Source: Cyprinodon diabolis
Taxonomy: Eukaryota; Chordata; Actinopteri; Cyprinodontiformes; Cyprinodontidae
Assembly (NCBI GenBank): GCA_030533445.1
Contig: CM060064.1
Coordinates: forward strand, 7,912,879-7,976,878
Reading direction: 5' to 3'
DNA length: 64,000 bases
Positions 23,833 to 35,166 of the stretch are shown in pieces. Within the stretch, counting starts at the first letter, position 1; every line of letters begins with the position of its first letter. The position numbers were made by a program, and so were the translations under genes. Below the pieces are notes generated by a model. That model worked only from the letters and a program-made list of their open reading frames with translations, did not search any database and was not told the DNA's origin.

Positions 23833-24119
23833 CAACATCACACTAGAATAAGTCATTTTATCTTAAAATAAGTGCATTTTCCTTGAATTGAGGTGGTAAG
23901 TGTGAAACTTTCCCAATGGAACAAACAATTTACATTTAAAATAAGAAAAAAAAAACTATTGCATTGTCTTATTTCAAGTGCATATTATTTAATCATCTTA
24001 TTTTAAGAGTAAATATACTGATTCCATTGGCAGATCATTTTATTTTTCTACTTAAATTAGGGGTAAATACACTTAATTTAAGAAATGCTGTCTTATTTCT
24101 AGATCGTTTTTGCAGTGCA
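23833..24119 (-). repeat. CACTGCAAAAA repeat family, copy B
   Basis: This is the inverted counterpart of 5146-5430. The end near 24106-24119 reads CGTTTTTGCAGTG, the complement of the CACTGCAAAAA start. Shared internal words are ATTGCATTGTCTTATTTC and CCATTGGCA. It also serves as the uninterrupted comparison for the broken copy around 38020-39110. Confidence 0.65.
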
Positions 24120-24293
24120 TGGTAACCAGATAAGAAATGAGGCCTATGTTCACTCCGGAGGAGCTGCAGACATTTAAAGAATGAGAACCATAAAATACAG
24201 TTTGAAAGGAACGGCACTGGTAAAACTGAAAAAGATCAAATAAAAAAATTTTGATTTCCATATATGGAACTTGTAAAAAAAAATGAATTTTTA

Positions 24294-24505
24294 GGCAAGT
24301 GTTGGCCTAATGGTTAGAGCAGTGTGCTTGTGCTCTGAGAAGGTTCCAAGTATCTGGTTCAATCCCTGCACTCTGGGTCCCTGAGCAAGACCCTTAACCC
24401 CACACTGCTCTCCAGGCGCCACACAATGGCAGCCCACTGCTCCCCAAGGGGATGGGTTAAATGCAGAGTTTAATTTCTCTAGTGTAAGACTAATAAAGTT
24501 AAATC
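24294..24505 (+). repeat. tRNA-derived SINE
   Basis: The head has the A-box-like TGGCCTAATGGTTAGAGCAG (24303-24322) and the B-box-like TGGTTCAATCCC. The body CCCTGAGCAAGACCCTTAACC and GCTCTCCAGGCGCCACACAA is shared in pattern with the minus-strand SINE at 53118-53355. The tail reads AATAAAGTTAAAT. RNA polymerase III transcription is expected for the type. Confidence 0.8.
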
Positions 24506-26142
24506 ATTGTTAATAATAAATAAGAACAGTTGCCAATATAAATTATTTTGAAAAAACAAACACAAAATGGTAGTTACTCTAAAAAAATATATCTTTTTTT
24601 ATTGTTAGTAGGATTTTTTTCAAACATTTTAATGTCTTGAGTGGATTTTTTCCCCCCAAATTTCCACTTAAAAAGACAACCTTTTGTAGCAGCAATAATG
24701 TAACAAAATTCCTTCCATACAGCGTGAGAAAAATGCTCCCCACCGAAGCGCTGCATTGATCCTTTGTCTTTATATCTAATTAAATTCCAGTACATTCACT
24801 GATGGCTGGAATGTGACAATGCAACAAAAAAAGTTGCAGACTGATTGAATACTTTTGCAGATCGATGCAAAGTCTGCCTAATTTTGGGCATTTTTTTGCC
24901 GTGTGGCTCGAGCTTCAGAAGCCTTTCATCTGGGGCTTTTCCAGTTGGTAAAAGCAGAAAGGCTCCTGGTGGCGGAGATGTTTCACACAGCCATCTGGTG
25001 ATGAGTCACTCCGTCTCTGCTCTTGTTTTGCTCTGACTGGGCATGAGTTTGCAGCGAATCAGGCTTGCTTTCACGTGTCTTTTCAAAGCATAAGAATCCA
25101 CATTTGTGTTTGCTACTCAGGAGGAGGGAAATAAAAAAAGAGATCAATAGAAGCTGACACTATCTGGATTCCATTAGCAAGAAATTAATGAGGGAGGACT
25201 CCACAACTCATTTAACCTTAACCCAAGTCCTGTCTGCTGACCAGGGACAGAATGCATCCTGCTGCGTTCTAAAAATCAACCAAACAGAGAAAGCACATCA
25301 TGCCTTAAAATGCATCCTTGAGCTGCAAATGGAATAAAAACTAATATAGATTTGCTGCAGGCGGTGCAGGATGAGCCACCTTATCGCGATGGCAGCGTGC
25401 AGCCTTCTTTCCAGATAAATGCAAACAATCGTAGCGTTTAGTTCCCCTACGACAGCTCCTTTTCTCCAGGCCACATCTGACCCAAATCCCTTTCACCGAA
25501 TTTCTACTTTTTTTTTTTTTTTTACCACTGACACTTCGAGTATTTCCCTCTCTTCATGCTGGGGATGCTGGTTTGTACAGGTATATCTCTGCTGCCCCCT
25601 ATCTGATGACAAATGCCTTTGCTTCACTGAACAGAGAAAATAACAGCAGCTCCGTCTTTGCAGATGAGTTGCTGTTTTAAAAGTAAATCAATGCGTCAGT
25701 CTGAATCATGGCCCCGCTAATTGATCTACCATTCAACCCTTAAGCTCATTACAGCCGAGAGCCAACTTATAATGTATTTGCTGTATGTAATTGTAAACAA
25801 AACCTGAGGAAATATTGACTAATGATAATTAGGGGTTTAAATTCTACCTACTTCACTTTCAGTCTGTTTTGCTTGTTTGATATTTTTGTTCTTTCAAGGA
25901 ATGTTCAAATCAAACCAATAAAGTTATTTTAGCTCGACCCGAATGAATGGTAAAAATGCAAAGGATGTAAAGCAAATACTTCGTTAATGCACTTAAGTAC
26001 ACTTTTTTGGTATCTATACTTTACTCCATTACTCATTTTTCTTCCTACTTCTGACTCATTACATTTTCACACATGTATCTGTACTTCCTATTCCTTACAT
26101 TTATAAAACAAACTTTACTCGTTATTCTTGGCTTCGGTTTAA
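24506..26142. other. unassigned, with a repeat-like TACTT-rich end
   Basis: 24506-25960 shows no gene or clear repeat. From about 25975 to 26060 the ACTTAAGTACACTTTTTTGG and TACTTTACTCCATTACTCAT words resemble ends of a fish hAT-like class rich in AGTACTTTTACT, whose other style of end appears at 28640-28800. Confidence 0.3.
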
Positions 26143-26638
26143 AGCTACAGTGTGTAATTTTCAGCGACATCTAGCGGTCAGACTGCAGACCGCAGCAACA
26201 TGAACATCTCCCCCCACCGCTTCTCCCCCCCAACAGTACGGCGAACGTTACGGGACAAAATGTCTTCCACGACGTCCGCATCACCTACCTTCTCAAGTGA
26301 TGAGGTTTGTTTACATAGATAATTTTACAGATAGTATTTCATTAGTCTGTGTGTTCAGTACCATCTCAGTTCATCTCTCTCAACTTGCCGTAGTTACTTT
26401 CGAGCGTAATGGGCGATCTCGCAATCGCTAGTTTGTTGGCTCTGCGCTGCCGTAGCGCAAAGATGTCTGCCTCCATGGCTGCGAGACCCGCTCCTATGTA
26501 ATTACAAATAACGAATTCTAAAGCAACGCAAATATAAAGGTTAAGAGGCTGAGCTCGTAGATGATGATAAATAACATAGTTATGTATAATATATTACATT
26601 TCTGACTGTATATCCCTGTAATTATTACACACTGTAGC
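26143..26638. mobile_element. non-autonomous element with AGCTACAGTGTGTAAT ends
   Basis: The left end AGCTACAGTGTGTAAT (26143) is inverted at the right as ATTACACACTGTAGCT, ending at about 26638. The flanks are TTAA on the left and TTAT on the right, compatible with a decayed TTAA target duplication. The interior is GC-richer, with short ORF scraps and no transposase. The 62249-62927 element has a similar plan. Confidence 0.65.
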
Positions 26639-26639
26639 T

Positions 26640-26960
26640 TTATCGCAGAAGTCACGGATTAGCGGAATGCGGTCCGGACCCACCTGCTGGCTAATCCGGA
26701 CCCAAACTGATTTAAACCATTTATCAAATGTTGTCTGCTGACAGTGTCTAAATATCACTTGCGCCGCTTCTCCTGTTACCCCGAAATCCCACATCCTCCG
26801 CTCCGCCCCACAGAGCTCCAGACCTCCTGCGCAAAGCAAAGCCTACAGCCTCTGCTGTTCCTCCCGTATTGCTGTGCTCCGACTTATCCTCGGAGCTTGA
26901 GGAGAGCATGTGTGATATTATCATTAAATTCGTAGGAGCAAAACATGCAGAAATTAACAC
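26640..26960 (-). repeat. interspersed repeat, copy 2 of 2
   Basis: Reverse complement of the repeat at about 400-670. The words GGACCCACCTGCTGGC and TCACTTGCGCCGCTTCTCC are shared. The similarity is strongest at 26640-26780 and fades toward 26950. Confidence 0.6.
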
Positions 26961-27002
26961 TCAATTAAATATGACATTGAAAAAATCCCCATCAGCATCC
27001 AG

Positions 27003-27778
27003 CATACCGTAAATCCTCTAATATTGGCCTGTACTCTATTAGCGGCAGGGTCTCGAATAATGGCCGGACTGGTTTACAGGCCGGGGTTATAATTAGAACC
27101 AACAATGTTTCTGTGCAGTCCTCAACAACTTGTGATAGTAACATACAAGTACCACAGGGGGGCAATGTTTGCTAACGAATCCAAGCCATTAGCGTGGGAA
27201 GTCCAATCCTTACACAGAGATCGTAGAGGCCTTACGCAATCGTTCCGATCTGAAAGACACATGTGATTACCGGTAGGTCTGGTGACCAGGCAGCGTTAAA
27301 AGGACAGAATTTCTCTGGCCTTCGTTGTTCTTCGTTGTTCTGAATTTCCCTCGAAATATATGGTACTGGGAGCCTACTTCCACTTAGCCTGCCTCAAATA
27401 CAATTTCGCTGTGATGGCAGAACAGTTTCCTTTTTTTTTTTTTTTTACTTTGTTTCGCAAGTCAGTTTGGCAAAGATTCTGTTCTGTGTCTTTTTTTTTT
27501 CGTATTGCCCTGCAGAAAAATTGCAGCTGCTGGAAGATGTCTGAATAATGTTCTGTGTACCGTTATGGTAACTCTACTTTTTCAATAAATGAACATAGTA
27601 TTTTATAGGTTCAAAGAGACACAAAATCTCATTTTTATTCATTCCACTGGTAGTCCATTTTGATCAAATAGAAATAGAGGCCTGCATCTAATTCTGGCCT
27701 CCTTCCAATAATGGCCTGGACCAAGATGCTCCTGAGTGAAATAAAGGCCCCGTCCTATATTAGAGGATTTACGGTATG
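27003..27778. mobile_element. inverted-repeat element with CATACCGTAAATCC ends
   Basis: The left end CATACCGTAAATCCTCTAAT (27003) is inverted at the right as ATTAGAGGATTTACGGTATG, ending at 27778. The match holds for about 22 bp. The repeated AATGGCC and AGGCC words inside fit a related subterminal structure. No coding motif is recognised and the target duplication is unclear. It is about 776 bp. Confidence 0.65.
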
Positions 27779-28639
27779 GAGATGAGAAATCTGCTTCCTG
27801 GTCTGTTGAAATACCAATAGTTTGCATCAGATCTTTTAGTTAGTTTTATAAGAATTACGCTCTAATTTGTAGGTACCGATCTGTTGTTACTATATTTTAA
27901 TTTGACTAATTGGTTCTTCTCACCGTTCTTTTTCCTGTTTGGTGCGATTGCAATAGCTGATCTTGACCTGGCCGGACTGGAGCGGAGCCTTAACATTTAG
28001 AGAATGTTTGGCTGTGAAGCACGAACATTATCAAAAAATATAAATATGGATCCAGGCTGAAAATGAGCACCTTGATATGTGCTTTAGAATGGCTTCGTCT
28101 CAATTCAAACCCAGGTTTAAAGCCTTGAAGGGCAGCATAAAGCCCACTTCATTTTATTTCAGTGTTAAATTCTGTTTAAAGTAACAGATCATTAAAAATG
28201 TCTCTGGATCTTTACTGGTTGATGATTTTCTTTATTCGGACCCCTCTGATTTTTAATTGGTTACCCCTGGTTTAATGTTTATAAATATTTCACGTCATGT
28301 GTGCCATCTAATGCAGATCATTGGCGCCATCCACATCTAGTCATGAGTCATGTAACACAAACACTCATTGGTTAGCTAAAGGAAATCATCAGAAGCAAGC
28401 AGGTGTTCTTCAAACTGTAAACGTGAATTGTCTATGCCATGCTACGATGTCGGATTCAGAAAAAGATGTTGAAATGTCTGAAAGGTGGGACACAGGCGGG
28501 AGCGAATCGGGACACAGAGATCAACAAGACCTCCCTCATCCTTGGTCCTGTCTCATAGAATTTTTCGAAATAGAAGAAAAATTGAGCTTTCAATTCATAT
28601 AGCGGCATCTGGCTGTTTATTTTAAAGGTTACTTTATAC
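27779..28639. other. unassigned
   Basis: No gene is recognised. The 93-codon frame at 28321-28602 has no known motif. Confidence 0.35.
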
Positions 28640-28797
28640 TTTTATACTTTAAGTAGTTTTTGGAGCACATCCTTTTTCACTTTTACTTGAGTAAAGAGGT
28701 TAAGTCGATACTTCGACTTTTACCAGAGTGTTTTTAAACTGCAGTATCTATACTTCTACTTAAGTAACAACTGTGTTTACTTTTGACACCACTAATG
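28640..28797 (-). repeat. hAT-like terminal fragment (AGTACTTTTACT type)
   Basis: ACTTTTACTTGAGTAAAG, TACTTCTACTTAAGTAAC and the closing TTACTTTTGACACCACT look like one end of a common fish repeat class whose end reads AGTGGTGTCAAAAGTAA. The partner end is not delimited, although similar words occur near 26000. Confidence 0.4.
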
Positions 28798-29687
28798 TAA
28801 ATAGTTTTAATGATTTCTGACGTCCTGACTGTTGTGGTTTTTGTCTCCTGTGTCAATCAAAAAGCCAGACATAATATAGTTACTCACCCTTATCCTTAAT
28901 TCAAAACTTTTAATCTCAACCATGATAAATTTGTAAACTTCAACCTTTTAGTAAAAAAAGTTGTTAAGATCTCATCCATGCAGTAAATAGCCTTTATCTT
29001 CTCTTTAATGTGATTAAAATATAAAGTGTCAGTGTGTGTGTTCAAACAGGAGACCATCCCTGATAATCACGACTGTCTCAGGGTTAGAAAGAACTGGATT
29101 CATTTAAGGTCAAGTCTCTGAATGTAAAACTCAAAGTACAGGAGCTTCTAGAATCACCATCTTATTGAGACTTTCCACTTTTCTTATGACATATTTTGTA
29201 TTTTGGGTAAGGAAAGTACGCCATGGCCCTCTGTTTCTTGGCCCGATTTGAGTTGGACAGAGCATGATTACGTTTCAGAGGGTGAAAAATGGCTCTGCCT
29301 CACAAAAAGGAGCGCCGCACGCTCCTGAATCCGCCTGGGAACTCTAGTAAAACCAGCCGAAATGATGATTGATTAAACAGAAAAAAATATCTGAAAGCAT
29401 AAATAAGATCCACAGCAGCAGACTGCATAAAAAAGAAATACTTCAAGAATCCTGAAGATCATCTTCCCTATGTCTAAATATAGTCTGGTGATGTTTTGGA
29501 GATACATAACCTCCAAAAAAGGACAAAGTATCATATATCGATATCTGAAAACAATGGTTGAAATGCTTGTGTATTTGGTTCCATCATTTAGCCATTAACT
29601 CTTTGAACCCCACGCATGATCACAGCTACAGCCTTTGACAACAGAGGGCATGTCCGAGTTCAGGGGCTGGACCCTCAGAGGGCCGGA
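28798..29687. other. unassigned
   Basis: No gene or delimited repeat is seen. Confidence 0.3.
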
Positions 29688-30535
29688 TTTCAGTTTATTT
29701 CTATAGCTCCAATTCACAACATGTCATCTCAAGGCACTTTACAATTCAACAAGATCATACAGTAAAATTGATTCAAAGTTTTCTATCTAAGGAAAACCAG
29801 TTGATTGCATCGACTCATTGACTCAAAGGCAATCCCTCTCACTAAGCATGCTTGTAGTGACAGTGGAGAGGAAAAACTCCCTTTAACAGGAAGAACCCTC
29901 CAGCAGAACCAGGCTCAGTGTGAGCGGCCATCTGCTGAGGCCGACTGGAGTTCAAGGAGACAGAAGCAGAGATGCAAAAGTCAACTGTAAAAGGCGGCCC
30001 CATCCAGGAAAAACACAGCCAGGCAGACGAGCGCTGAGCCAGCTCCCATGTCAGAGGATGAAGAGAGCACATCCAGCCAGTCACAGTCAGAGAAACAGGA
30101 CTACACTGAAAAACAGGCCGATCTCCAACATCTATAAACAAGGGTGTTGATGGCAGCAGCACAGCTGATATTTCTCTCCAGGATGGAGTCACAGCCAAAC
30201 AGGAACAGACCAGATGAAGCTACTGTGAGAAAAAGCAGAGAGAGCAGAACGTTAGAGATTGAACTAAAAGATTCTGCAGAGTAGGAGAATAGAGATAGAA
30301 TGTAGCAGAATGATGAAAAAGGGGTCCCTATGTCCTCCAGCAGTCTAAGCCTATAGCAGCATAACTATAGAGATAGCTCAGGATAACCTGAGCCACTCTA
30401 ACTATAAGCTTTATCAAAAAGGAAAGTTTTAAGCCTAGCCTTAAAGTAGACAGGGTGTCTGCCTCACGGACTAAAACTGGTAGTTGGTTCCACAGGAGAG
30501 GAGCCTGATAACTAAAAGCATTTGTAGAGAGGTTA
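29688..30535 (+). repeat. dispersed repeat family R3, longest copy
   Basis: The first 300 bp match the 21956 and 42816 copies closely. This copy continues with GCGGCCCCATCCAGGAAAA, a stretch on reuse of GAGCCACTCTAAC, and TAGACAGGGTGTCTGCCTC to about 30535. The frames inside (for example 29842-30198 minus) are not kept in the other copies and are not regarded as genes. Confidence 0.7.
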
Positions 30536-30745
30536 CCTCACAGCATTGGGCTGAAGGCTGTTCCACTTCAATATTACTAAAAAATGTGTTCTTGGTTGAG
30601 ACGATCTGAAAGCTAAATCAGCAGTATCTTTGTGGCCAATTATTTCCCATGATTCAGTGCAGCTCGGAGCAGATTGGTTGAAGCTTGGGGGACAGTGGTG
30701 GTATTCATTGGGAACATTTAGGATTTCTACTGTGTGTATATAGTT

Positions 30746-30751
<6 letters not shown>

Positions 30752-30830
<79 letters not shown>
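30752..30830. repeat. (TA)n microsatellite, about 39 units
   Basis: An uninterrupted TA tract of about 79 bp. Spurious frames of alternating Tyr-Ile arise from it on both strands. Confidence 0.97.
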
Positions 30831-30833
<3 letters not shown>

Positions 30834-32345
30834 GTATCTATTTTGTTTTTTGTCTGCACCAGCAACACCAAGTCAAATTCCTTGTAAGTGCAAACCTACT
30901 TGGCAATAAACTTGATTCTGATTCTGATTAAATAATATGCTTCTATTGAGGGGAGAATACTGGTTTGTTAAACTCAGAATCTTAGTGGTCAATTACAATC
31001 CCACTTAGAGGTGTGAAGGTTCTCAGCGCCACATCGCCTCGGCAACCAACTCCTCTCCCTCTTCTAGGGAATGGCCTTAATTTTCACCTCACTCTGGTGA
31101 ATCTACTATCAGTTCAGCCACGTTAGAAAGAAACGGAACCAGAAAGAAAAACAGAGCCAGGGAAAGAAAGGAGGACACAAACAGGAGCAAAAAATGTACT
31201 GTAAAGGAAAGACACAAGGAAGGAACAAAGTGAGCACAAAAGGAAGGAGAGATGATACGAAAGCCAAGATCAGAAAAAGTCTGGAAATCCAGATATTTCG
31301 TCATATCCATCTTTCCCCACACTTCTCCAGAGCAGTGATATACTCTAATCAAGTTCTACCTTTGACCAGAATAAATAAGAGCCCTGATGACCAGCAAAGT
31401 TAGAAATGCCTCGCCACATTTCTGTCTGCAATGCCTCAAATAAATCCTTTCCCTGGGGGCCTGACACTGATTGAGCTTTTAATCCCCCCCCCCCCCCCCC
31501 CCCCTCCCTGAAAAAAACAACAAAAACAGAAGAAAAGAAGGATGTAGCCTGCAGGACAGGAGGCTGGAGGCAGTGGGGTCTGGCCAGCGTTACATAAATG
31601 CTTTTATCTTGTCTCGAAATTCACCATCAGGCCAGACAATCCTCTCAGATTTATTTATAGGAAGAGCTTACTTACATCATGGTATGCATAATAATGCATA
31701 GGAACAGAAACAACTGTTCAACAAGCTGCAGCACAATCAGATATCATCTTATTTACTATTGTACACCTGCTCTAGACATTACTTTTGGTGCACAGCTCTC
31801 ATAGGGACAGTGGTGAACATGTCTCCTGGTTAAAGGGTTAAACGGTAACAAAGAATAAAACTGATTTGACATTTAAATTAGAAAAGCAGTAGTTCAGAGA
31901 CAAAACAATGTTAAGGATGTTGTTGTTCCTCCCATTCCAGACTCTTCACAGTCGTCAAAGCTCTTTTCTTGCACTTAACTCCTCTTAGACACATCAAACA
32001 TCTGTCAAAACATGACCTGAAATGAATTTGGATCAAAACATGGAAAAATTATGCAAATTTTTCCCCAAACAATTTAATTATTTGTAAAGAACTGCAAGCT
32101 TAGTAAAAGCAATTAAGCTGTGCTTCTCATTAGCTGATTGCAAATGACTTTACCTGAATTTCTACAATTAGATTTTCTGCAGATTGAAAATTAAAGCCAT
32201 AATATCTGAATCGGGCTGCTGTAGTTCTGAGTAAGAAATTTATACAAATCATAGAAGAAAAAAAAAAGTTCAGGTTTTAAGCTAAGAATATGCCGATAAG
32301 GCATAACATAATCATTACCAGGGGAAGTGATCGGCTGGGATAGAT
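30831..32345. other. unassigned, with a 21-bp poly-C run
   Basis: No gene is recognised. 31484-31504 is an uninterrupted C run of 21 bases, which sequencers often miscount. Short frames at 31089-31403 have no motif. Confidence 0.4.
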
Positions 32346-32355
32346 TATATATATA

Positions 32356-33943
32356 CAGGTGCTGGTCATAAAATTAGAATATCATGAAAAAGTAGATTGA
32401 TTTCAGTAATTCCATTTAAAAAGTGAAACTTGTATATTATATTCATACATTACATACAAACTCATATATTTCAGATGTTTATTTTGTTTAATTTTGATGA
32501 TTACAAATGACAACAAATGAAAATCTCAAATTCATCATATCAGAAAATTAGAATATTACTGAAGACCAATAAAAACAAAGGATTTATAGAAATGTTGGCC
32601 AACTGAAAAGTATGAACATGAAAAGTATGAGCATGTACAGCACTCAGTATTTAGTTGGGCCTCCTTTGGCCTGTATTACTGCAGCAATGCGGCGTGGCAT
32701 GGAGTCGATCAGTCTGTGGCACTGCTCAGGTGTTATGATAGCCCAGGTTGCTCTAATAGTGGCTTTTAGCTCTTCTGAATTGTTGGGTCTGGTGTATTGC
32801 ATCTTCTTCTTCACAATACCCCATAGATTTTCTATGGGGTTAAGGTCAGGAGAGTTTGCTGGCCAATTAAGAACAGGGATACCATGGTCCTTCAACCAGG
32901 TACTGGTAGCTTTGGCACTGTGTGCAGGTGCCAAGTCCTGTTGGAAAATGAAATCTGCATCTCCAAAAAGTTGGTCAGCTGCAGGAAGCATGAAGTGCTC
33001 TAAAACTTCCTGGTATGTGGCTGCGTTGACCCTGGACCTCAGAAAACACAATGGACCAACACCAGCAGATGACATGGCACCCCAAACCATCACTGACTGT
33101 GGAAACTTTACACTGGACTTCAAGCAACGTGGATGAAGTGCCTCTCTTCTTTTCCTCCAGACTCTGGGACCTTGATTTCCAAAGGAAATGCAAAATTTAC
33201 TTTCATCAGAGAACATGACTTTGGACCACTCACCAGCAGCCCAGGCAAGACGCTTCTGACGCTGTCTGTGGTTCAAGAGTGGCTTGACACAAGGAATGCG
33301 ACAGCAGAAACCCATGTCTTTCATACGTCTGTATGTGGTGGTTCTTGAAGCACTCACTCCAGCTGCAGTCCACTCTTTGTGAATCTCCCCCACATTTTTG
33401 AATGGGTTTTGTTTCACAATCCTCTCCAGGGTGCGGTTATCTCTCTTGCTTGTACACTTTTTTCGACCACATCTTTTCCTTCCCTTCGCCTCTCTATTAA
33501 TGTGCTTTGACACTGAGCTCTGTGAACAGCCAGCCTCTTTAGCGATGACCTTTTGTGTCTTGCCCTCCTTGTGCAAGGTGTCGATGGTCGTCTTTTGGAC
33601 AACTGTCAAGTCAGCAGTCTTCCCCATGATTGTGTAGCCTATAGAACTAGACTGAAAGACCATTTAAAGGCTTTTGCAGGTGGTTTGAGTTAATTAGCTG
33701 ATTAGAGTGTGGCACCAGGGGCCATCAATTTTGAACCTTTTCACAATATTCTAATTTTCTGATATGATGAATTTGAGATTTTCATTTGTTGTCATTTGTA
33801 ATCATCAAAATTAAACAAAATAAACATCTGAAATATATGAGTTTGTATGTAATGTATGAATATAATATACAAGTTTCACTTTTTAAATGGAATTACTGAA
33901 ATCAATCTACTTTTTCATGATATTCTAATTTTATGACCAGCAC

Positions 33944-33946
<3 letters not shown>
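32356..33946 (-). mobile_element. Tc1-type DD34E transposon, 1591 bp, identical 202-bp ends
   Basis: The ends start CAGGTGCTGGTCATAAAATT. The left (32356-32557) and right (33745-33946) inverted repeats appear identical over 202 bp when read by eye. TA flanks both sides (32354-32355, 33947-33948). The insertion lies in a TA microsatellite that continues on each side. The transposase is on the minus strand. Identical ends suggest a recent insertion. Confidence 0.93.
32644..33627 (-). CDS. Tc1-type transposase, 327 aa, with a short in-frame gap
   Basis: A cut-and-paste transposase for the surrounding element. The chosen start (33627) gives MGKTADLTV, the expected start for this family; an in-frame ATG at 33663 would add 12 residues. 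An N-terminal helix-turn-helix region (EAGCSQSSVSKHI, about 31-43) is followed by a basic CGRKKCTSKR hook. The catalytic residues are D141 (FSDESK), D231 (FQQDLAPAH) and E266 (NPIENLW), with 34 residues between the last two. Between the two tryptophans before the first Asp (W129 and W134) there are only 4 residues. The equivalent gap is 11 in the other two transposases of this window (Trp-Trp in one, Phe-Trp in the other). This points to a 21-nt in-frame deletion that may impair catalysis. There are no stops or frameshifts. Confidence 0.9.
   Translation of the reverse strand: MGKTADLTVVQKTTIDTLHKEGKTQKVIAKEAGCSQSSVSKHINREAKGRKRCGRKKCTSKRDNRTLERIVKQNPFKNVGEIHKEWTAAGVSASRTTTYRRMKDMGFCCRIPCVKPLLNHRQRQKRLAWAAGEWSKVMFSDESKFCISFGNQGPRVWRKRREALHPRCLKSSVKFPQSVMVWGAMSSAGVGPLCFLRSRVNAATYQEVLEHFMLPAADQLFGDADFIFQQDLAPAHSAKATSTWLKDHGIPVLNWPANSPDLNPIENLWGIVKKKMQYTRPNNSEELKATIRATWAIITPEQCHRLIDSMPRRIAAVIQAKGGPTKY

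Positions 33947-33975
<29 letters not shown>
33947..33975. repeat. (TA)n microsatellite flank
   Basis: About 29 bp of TA directly after the right end of the transposon. A shorter TA run (32346-32355) precedes the left end. The element therefore landed within one TA tract. Confidence 0.9.
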
Positions 33976-33979
<4 letters not shown>

Positions 33980-34896
33980 GCGTAGAAATGGGCAAAAATA
34001 AAGGGGAAACAAAGGTTTCTATATGATGATCCAGGTCTATCAAGACTAAAAACACATTTGTTTAGGATTCTCCACCATGAACAGAATCAAAAATAAATAT
34101 GGATCCAGGCTCAAAATCTGATCTAAAACTATGCCTTTAGCTGACAGAGAAATGCACCTAAAGCAGTAATTATACCAAAATTGTAAAAAAATAAAAATAC
34201 ATATAATTTTTAATATGCATTTTGCATTTAGGTTAAAAACCTTTTTCATCTGTCAATATGCTAGATCCAAAACTCCTCAAGTGGAAAAGTTTTAGCTTCA
34301 TCTGGTATAATTTCAGAAAAAAAAATTGTTTTTAAGGAACCATTGACAATCCAATTATTAATTGATTCATCAAAAAAAATTATAAACAGATAAATCGATT
34401 TGCAAGATAATCATTAGTTGCAGATCTAGTGCATACTGACTCATATGAGCCATGGTGCAGCTCAGATGCAGGGACCAGAGCCCTACGAGTCTAAGTGGAA
34501 TCACTCCCCACAAAGGAAGCTTACCGTAGCTGCTTTCCCCAGCGGTCCCCACATCAAACTCATGAATTTCCAGGAGCCAAACAGCATAAGACAGGCTGGA
34601 AAGAATTCAGGGAATTTTTGGAATAAAATCAATGACACAACTAATGCTAATTTGACTGAACTAAACAGCAAAACGGAAACATCTGGAAAACCTGCACTGG
34701 TTCATGACCACAATCAGACTCTAGTCAGGTGAGCCCTGCATTTAAAATCCACATGAAGAATCCAGGTTTCTGTGTCTGGTCCAATCCAAACTATGAGAGG
34801 CTTAAAATGCACAAAAGTCTTCAAACTCAATTGTAGATGCAGTTTGTTGTGTACGTCGCCCAGTAGCTGCAGTCCAGTTAAGCTACGCATGCAATG
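33976..34896. other. unassigned, with a repeat end fragment
   Basis: Mostly unrecognised. About 34340-34420 (TAAATCGATTTGCAAGATAA then TCATTAGTTGCAG) resembles the end of the AGGGCTGCAACTAA repeat class also seen at 2758. The 95-codon frame at 34445-34732 has no known motif. Confidence 0.35.
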
Positions 34897-35166
34897 TAGG
34901 GTGACCAGATTTGGGTTTCTGAAAAGGAGGACACTTTTTTTTTTTTTTAACTCAACCCGGTGAGGGTCTGCTTCCCTGAGGCTCGTCACCGGGTCGGGTT
35001 CGATTGCTCTGTTGGAGTTCCCGGACCAGCCCCGGAGCTCATGGCTCCGTTCTGCTGCACTGTAGTCGACCAAAATCCCGGGCGATTTTGAAATTCCCCC
35101 CGGACATTTTTTTAGGTATGAAAAGTAGGACATGTCCGGGGAAAAAGAGGACGTTTAGTCACCCTA
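34897..35166. mobile_element. hAT-like MITE, 270 bp, exact 8-bp TSD
   Basis: It begins TAGGGTGACCAGAT and ends TTTAGTCACCCTA, with a short inverted repeat of TAGGGTGAC. The same 8 bp, ATGCAATG, lie at 34889-34896 and 35167-35174. Subterminal GGACATGTCC and CCCCGGACA-type words complete the structure. It has no coding capacity. Confidence 0.82.

Noticed and set aside
29842..30198. 118-codon minus-strand frame
   Set aside because: It falls inside dispersed repeat R3, and the frame is not kept in the other two copies.
30533..30909. Open frames with alternating Tyr-Ile
   Set aside because: They are produced by the TA microsatellite.
32612..33136. 174-codon plus-strand open frame
   Set aside because: Antisense to the transposase at 32644-33627, with no recognisable motif.
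28033..34122. Short shared word AAATATGGATCCAGGCT near 28043 and 34100
   Set aside because: The match is only about 30 bp with no extension. It is too short to call a repeat family by eye.
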